From positions 74,878,727 to 74,942,726 of the forward strand of contig BTPG01000006.1 of assembly GCA_036245525.1 (NCBI GenBank): a stretch of DNA of 64,000 bases. The letters are read 5' to 3'. Shown piece by piece: positions 59,942 to 64,000 of the stretch. Both the position numbers and the translations under genes were made by a program. Under the pieces are notes generated by a model that was given only the letters and a program-made list of their open reading frames with translations, was not told where the DNA came from and did no database searches. Numbering within the stretch: position 1 is the first letter of the stretch; each line of letters starts with the position of its first letter. Origin of the DNA: Semisulcospira habei. Taxonomy: Eukaryota; Mollusca; Gastropoda; Semisulcospiridae.

Positions 59942-60043
59942 ACACATTCGAGACGTGCCGCATCCGGATACGGCACGTCTTGAATGGAGTTAGTTATTTG
60001 GGGTTAACGTCGAGCTGGCGACAACACAAGTCGAATGAGTTAA
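59942..60043. repeat. MITE-7 hairpin, rearranged copy
   Basis: CATTCGAGACGTGCCGCATC / CGGCACGTCTTGAATG is a first stem. A second CGAATGAGTTAA end lies at 60032-60043. Confidence 0.65.
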
Positions 60044-60084
60044 CACTTAGTTTCTAATAGTAATGAATACATGAACGTTGATTG

Positions 60085-60145
60085 TTTGTACGTCCCGACA
60101 GCAACAATACTGGGCCTTACTCAAGGCACGCCTGCGTAGAAACCA
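60085..60145. repeat. Dispersed repeat (CGTCCCGACAGC family), partial copy
   Basis: TTTGTACGTCCCGACAGCAA...CTCAAGGCACGCCTGCGT matches the 5' part of the copies at 58608 and 61575. Confidence 0.6.
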
Positions 60146-60440
60146 GATTCCAAGTCACGAAAATCAACAAGTAAACAAGGCGACACTAAGATAATAATAA
60201 TAATAATAATTAAAAAATCTTATTTCTAACGAGGAAATAAACAAGCCCACGCGCGTGGGCCATCAACATTCTTTGAACTGACTTCTACGGGATACGGCCT
60301 AAACATTGAACACTATGTCTAGTATGATTTTTTAAAACTATTATTAATCGTGCAAAATCGATTCTAAACCCTTACTGAGAAACATGACCTACATTTTAAA
60401 ATACCCTGCCAAGCATAGCGTTTAAGTCTCAAGGGATCGA

Positions 60441-60537
60441 TCGACCATGATCGTTCAAGGGTAGTGCGTGGTTCGCTTGATGCCTGTACAGGCGCCAAGC
60501 GAACCAGACACTACCCTTGAACGATCGTAGTTGATCG
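60441..60537. repeat. MITE-2 core hairpin, long perfect stem
   Basis: GATCGTTCAAGGGTAGTGCG and CACTACCCTTGAACGATCG are inverted arms around GGCGCC. The outer CGATCGACCATG pairs with GTAGTTGATCG. Confidence 0.8.
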
Positions 60538-61125
60538 TTATCCCGAAGTTTGAGCAGGAAGTGAAAGAGGCTCTGGTTTCTAGCCAGCTGTGACTCACAC
60601 AAAACGCAAGCTGAAAGGCAACCTCAAATCAGCTTTCAAATTACACATACATGATTAGAATGTATATGAATGCCTAGGGGGGAACTACATTTTTTGGTAA
60701 AACAATATAAAACGGTGCAAATTGTAGAAGGGCGTTGCACATATGAAGGTGTATTTTTGTATTTGGCCTCAGGGGGAAAACAATGATGAGAGATATAATA
60801 GTTAATACGCAGTTACAAATTAGGCACACGTTTATCAAGTAATATCTGCATATGTGCTTGCTCGCGCTCGTGTGGTATAATATGAATGTTGAGTGTTACT
60901 ATTATTTTATGAATATAATTTTTTTTAAAGTATTATTATTTTGTTTCTATTTTCTTTTAAATTATTGTTGCATGAAATAATGTGTGTTAAATATAATGTC
61001 TTTAATTTTTATTTTTTAAACCAAGTTTATATTGTAGATGTTAGCAACGGCAAGTTTGTAAAATGACGATTTGTTGCTGTCAAAACATTTTACCGTTGAT
61101 AAATAAAGTTTCATCATTATCATCA

Positions 61126-61128
<3 letters not shown>

Positions 61129-61192
<64 letters not shown>
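61129..61192. repeat. CT microsatellite
   Basis: About 30 CT units after a LINE-like 3' end (AATAAAGTTTCATCATTATC). Confidence 0.9.
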
Positions 61193-61194
<2 letters not shown>

Positions 61195-61387
61195 GCCTCC
61201 CCGCCCAACCCACTCACCCACCCCAAAGCACACACACACACCATACACATACGCACACACCGTGACACAACCGACCGCCCCGACCAAGCAAAACAGTGTG
61301 TGAAAGTATCCATACACATGTAGATCTATACACATAGCAAAATAATGTCCAGGATAACCCAAAGCATGCCTGCATACACCGCTCTCA

Positions 61388-61390
<3 letters not shown>

Positions 61391-61427
<37 letters not shown>
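61391..61427. repeat. CA microsatellite
   Basis: About 18 CA units. Confidence 0.9.
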
Positions 61428-61428
<1 letters not shown>

Positions 61429-61574
61429 AAAATACTCCTTCTATCGACTGCCTGTCACCAACCTTCATGAAAAATGCACCACGCGCACACAACATGGGCC
61501 AATATCACGAAAGCATCCTGGAATCACCGCAGCGCAACATCCCGAGTTTTAACGTCCACAAGTCACAAACGATT

Positions 61575-61705
61575 GATTGATTGATTGTACATTGCTTAAC
61601 GTCCCGACAGCAACAAGGCTTTCTCAGGACGTGCCTGCACTGCTTGTGAAAAAAAAAACCCAAAAAAGCATAACATTGAATGTATGTCGCCAGCCGGTCA
61701 AATAC
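61575..61705. repeat. Dispersed repeat (TTAACGTCCCGACAGC family), copy 2
   Basis: GTACATTGCTTAACGTCCCG through GTATGTCGCCAGCCGGTC, over 90 per cent identical by eye to 58608-58735. Confidence 0.75.
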
Positions 61706-62325
61706 GTTAAATAAACCTAACACATGGGGCCTAAATAAAGCTAAGACCATTTAGCAACACACATCCAATATCAAGAGCTACAGGCAGTGCAGACAGTAGG
61801 GAGAGTTTTAAAAAGGCAAATACAGGTGAATGGACAAAGGGTAGACAGAAACACATGCCCCAGAATAGAGAGAAAAACCCACCCTGTGGGGCTGACCAGG
61901 GTGACCCTGGGAACTAAACAATACCTAACCCCACCCAAGTCCCCCAGGGCAGACCCGGGTGGGGTGAGTCACAAACGACACGCCAAACACTGATACTCAC
62001 GCTAGTTCAGAAACCATTTCGAGCTCTCAAATCGCGAATCGTGGTAGCGACCCTTTTTCATTAACACGTGAGTGAAACTTGAAAATGTCCGCACAAACCG
62101 CTGAAAGCGACAACAGAGTAAATACTAGTAATGTATCATCTGTCCGCCACCGAGTCTCTAATCTGAAAGAGGCACAAATTCTCATGTGCCTTGTGCCGGT
62201 TTCGCTCGCAGACGGAGTATGGCCTTATTTACATCTCGCTTCCTCAAAGCAAGAAACTGGATTGATTGAGCAGCACACATTAACTGCCCCCTCGCAGTAC
62301 TGACATGCGTTCGTGGGTTAAACAT

Positions 62326-62440
62326 GTGTGCCGGTCTGTGATTTTGGACATTAAGACTGGCAAGCCGTAAGGTCCAAAATCACAGATCTGCACATACAAA
62401 GGCCGCAAGATTCCAAATCACAGACCAACACACATAAATG
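62326..62440. repeat. MITE-4 hairpin with an extra arm
   Basis: GTGTGCCGGTCTGTGATTTT / AAAATCACAGATCTGCACAT is followed by a second right arm ending CAAATCACAGACCAACACA. Confidence 0.7.
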
Positions 62441-62570
62441 TGGCGGCTTTTGTGTCCTGGGAATTAATACTAACCAATTTCCGCACACTCAGTGCGAGCC
62501 TAAACCGTTACTCATTCAAGGAAGCTCTCCCCTTGTAGTAAGTACATGTACGGCTAACACATATTGAGCA

Positions 62571-62650
62571 AAAGGCCGTCGGGCCGACGTCAGCCGCTGT
62601 TGGCTCGCGCAGTACTGTGCGCGTGCCAACGGGGCCAGAGGATCGTTCAC
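62571..62650. repeat. MITE-9 hairpin, diverged
   Basis: GGCCGTCGGGCCGACGTCAG with CTGTTGGCTCGCGCAGTACT / GTGCGCGTGCCAACGGGGCC. Confidence 0.6.
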
Positions 62651-62806
62651 TTACTGCGCAGTCAACATCTATCAACGGTTCGTTTATGCATACATACTAA
62701 CATCGCGATTATGTCGCTTATATAACTAGCGGCGTAGGGAGACTTCGAATTCGAAGTGAGCTGACACTATGCATCATATGATAATAATATGCAACAGGAG
62801 TCAGTT

Positions 62807-62841
62807 GTTGTTTTTGTTGTTGTTGTTGTTTTTTGTTTTGT
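62807..62841. repeat. GTT-rich microsatellite
   Basis: TTGTTGTTTTTGTTGTTGTT followed by further T-rich sequence. Confidence 0.8.
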
Positions 62842-63671
62842 TACATCCCTCGAACTTTGCTCTTTAACACACAACGATGTGTGTCTATCTCCACTACGAT
62901 ACACTTCCATAGCAGAAATTGAGGAATTTTGGACAAAATAATACGTACTCTACAATGGGAGAAATGTATCTCAATGCGTGTGGTCAGAGCTCTAGAACTC
63001 ACATCTTCAGCAATAGCTTTACATCTATGATCGTGACCTCTAATCATCCATAATCATATAGACAGTGTCAACACCAATTTAGCACACATGCTTAGCAATA
63101 ATTATCTCTCCACCAATCACCTGTCCATCAACAGGCCGTTGACATAGAGGGAGATAGAACCAAATGCGTGTGATTTCACCCTCTCAACGCCTTTTCAAAA
63201 CTGTAACAACTTCCTTCCCGGTAGGTCCCCAGTAAAAGTAATACACTATACTCTAAGAATTCGACAATACGTAGTTCGAACTATATTGTGAAGATATGCG
63301 ATGACACATAAACGCATGGGATCACATCCGTCAAATTCTTCTCGAAAGGTCGTAAACACAACCTGTGAGACGAAGAAACTAAACTGCTCTTCTTCAGTGA
63401 GAGAGATACACCTATCCTCTCCGCTAATCTGAGAGTTCGATCATTCAACAGTAAGGCATTGACTTCACTGTTGTAAATCACAAGACGGCAAACAAAGCTG
63501 TAAATTAGCCCACGTAGTTTTGCTTGTTACTGAGAACAGACAAGATATCATCTTGTTTGTGATGTCCTTTATTTGTTTATGAGGTAGCAGATTAGTTTAA
63601 ATCATCTCACAACAAATCATCATTAGAGTCCTGTCTGGCCAATACTGTACGGCAGATGGATTAGCCACGGT

Positions 63672-63745
63672 AGTTGAAGAGTAGTGATAAATTAACTTGG
63701 CTACTGGGAAGGCGTAAAGCTATTTTGGCACTACCCTTCTACTTT
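63672..63745. repeat. MITE-2 core hairpin, diverged
   Basis: GTTGAAGAGTAGTGATAAAT / TATTTTGGCACTACCCTTCTAC arms. Confidence 0.6.
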
Positions 63746-64000
63746 CTTGGCCCACTGCTGTTACGAAGTCTTGATGGACGCGCCCAAATGCTGTCATTAT
63801 TATCTGGTGTGAATGAGATAATGTCCCCTGCGACCGAAAACATGAAAACGACGTACATGCATATAGTTTCACTACCAAGCCAATGCTTTCATTACCATCA
63901 GACAAATGAAGATTGCTGTAAATGTTGTCATAAAAAACCACTATACTAAGAAAACTGTATCTATACTGAGAAAACAAAACAATAAGAAGCGTTAAATACA

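Larger units (their letters stand above)
56943..64000. other. Upstream flank or first intron of RIPOR: repeats only
   Basis: No coding sequence is recognised. It contains MITE hairpins, microsatellites, a 106-bp tandem repeat, a dispersed repeat with TTAACGTCCCGACAGC and a LINE-type 3' end. A GTGAGT donor (61995-62000 on the minus strand) could belong to an untranslated RIPOR first exon but is unproven. Confidence 0.45.

Noticed and set aside
61016..61362. Arg-Glu repeat open frames
   Set aside because: They are translations of the CT microsatellite.
62841..63481. Two short minus-strand open frames (68 and 66 codons)
   Set aside because: The second loosely resembles a LINE tail, but no landmark is convincing enough to annotate.
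1..64000. tRNA or rRNA genes
   Set aside because: I found no cloverleaf-like or ribosomal sequence I could support by reading; a covariance search would be decisive.
1..64000. Autonomous piggyBac or Mutator transposase genes
   Set aside because: None was seen in the window, so the classification of the TTAA hairpins and the fold-back element rests on their ends and target duplications alone.

Overview
This window is animal nuclear DNA. Its genes are split by GT-AG introns, it is rich in microsatellites, and several classes of eukaryotic transposable element fill its introns. The protein-level matches (RIPOR/FAM65, the UPF0739/C1orf74 family, APE-type LINEs and DIRS elements) fit an invertebrate. 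The repeat style suggests a lophotrochozoan, most likely a mollusc such as a marine gastropod; that placement is inference.

There are two host genes. On the + strand a compact UPF0739 (C1orf74-like) gene has a candidate non-coding first exon ending at 5524 and a single coding exon at 5979-6863. On the - strand a RIPOR (Rho family-interacting cell polarization regulator, FAM65) gene runs from 56942 down to a stop codon at 20997. I could assemble 22 coding exons whose splice phases all agree, giving about 968 residues from the first visible methionine. They cover the N-terminal Rho-binding/coiled-coil part, the conserved LCPGD beta-domain, a Ser/Pro-rich linker and the C-terminal armadillo-like helical part. 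The true 5' end may lie in 57-64 kb or outside the window.

Layout: 1-0.93 kb, 3' end of an APE-type LINE. 3.3-3.9 kb, a fold-back element with perfect 219-bp arms and a 9-bp target duplication. 5.4-6.9 kb, the UPF0739 gene. 7.1-12.1 kb, decayed LINE pieces, one interrupted by a 294-bp hairpin insertion. 12.2-21 kb, the region 3' of RIPOR, with no recognisable coding sequence but many short hairpin repeats. 21-57 kb, RIPOR. Its introns hold a 21-unit, 39-bp minisatellite, another LINE remnant, two DIRS-type tyrosine-recombinase retrotransposons (28.2-34.4 and 39.8-45.6 kb) and a solo LTR. 57-64 kb, non-coding repeats.

The most striking feature is a dense set of short palindromic repeats in at least nine sequence families, scattered through introns and flanks. 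Five families are bounded by TTAA followed by C-rich termini (TTAACCC...GGGTTAA), the signature expected of piggyBac-type non-autonomous elements. One copy sits inside the UPF0739 reading frame and adds exactly 22 codons without breaking it. Other copies were later hit by a solo LTR and by a DIRS element, which reveals the insertion mechanism of each.
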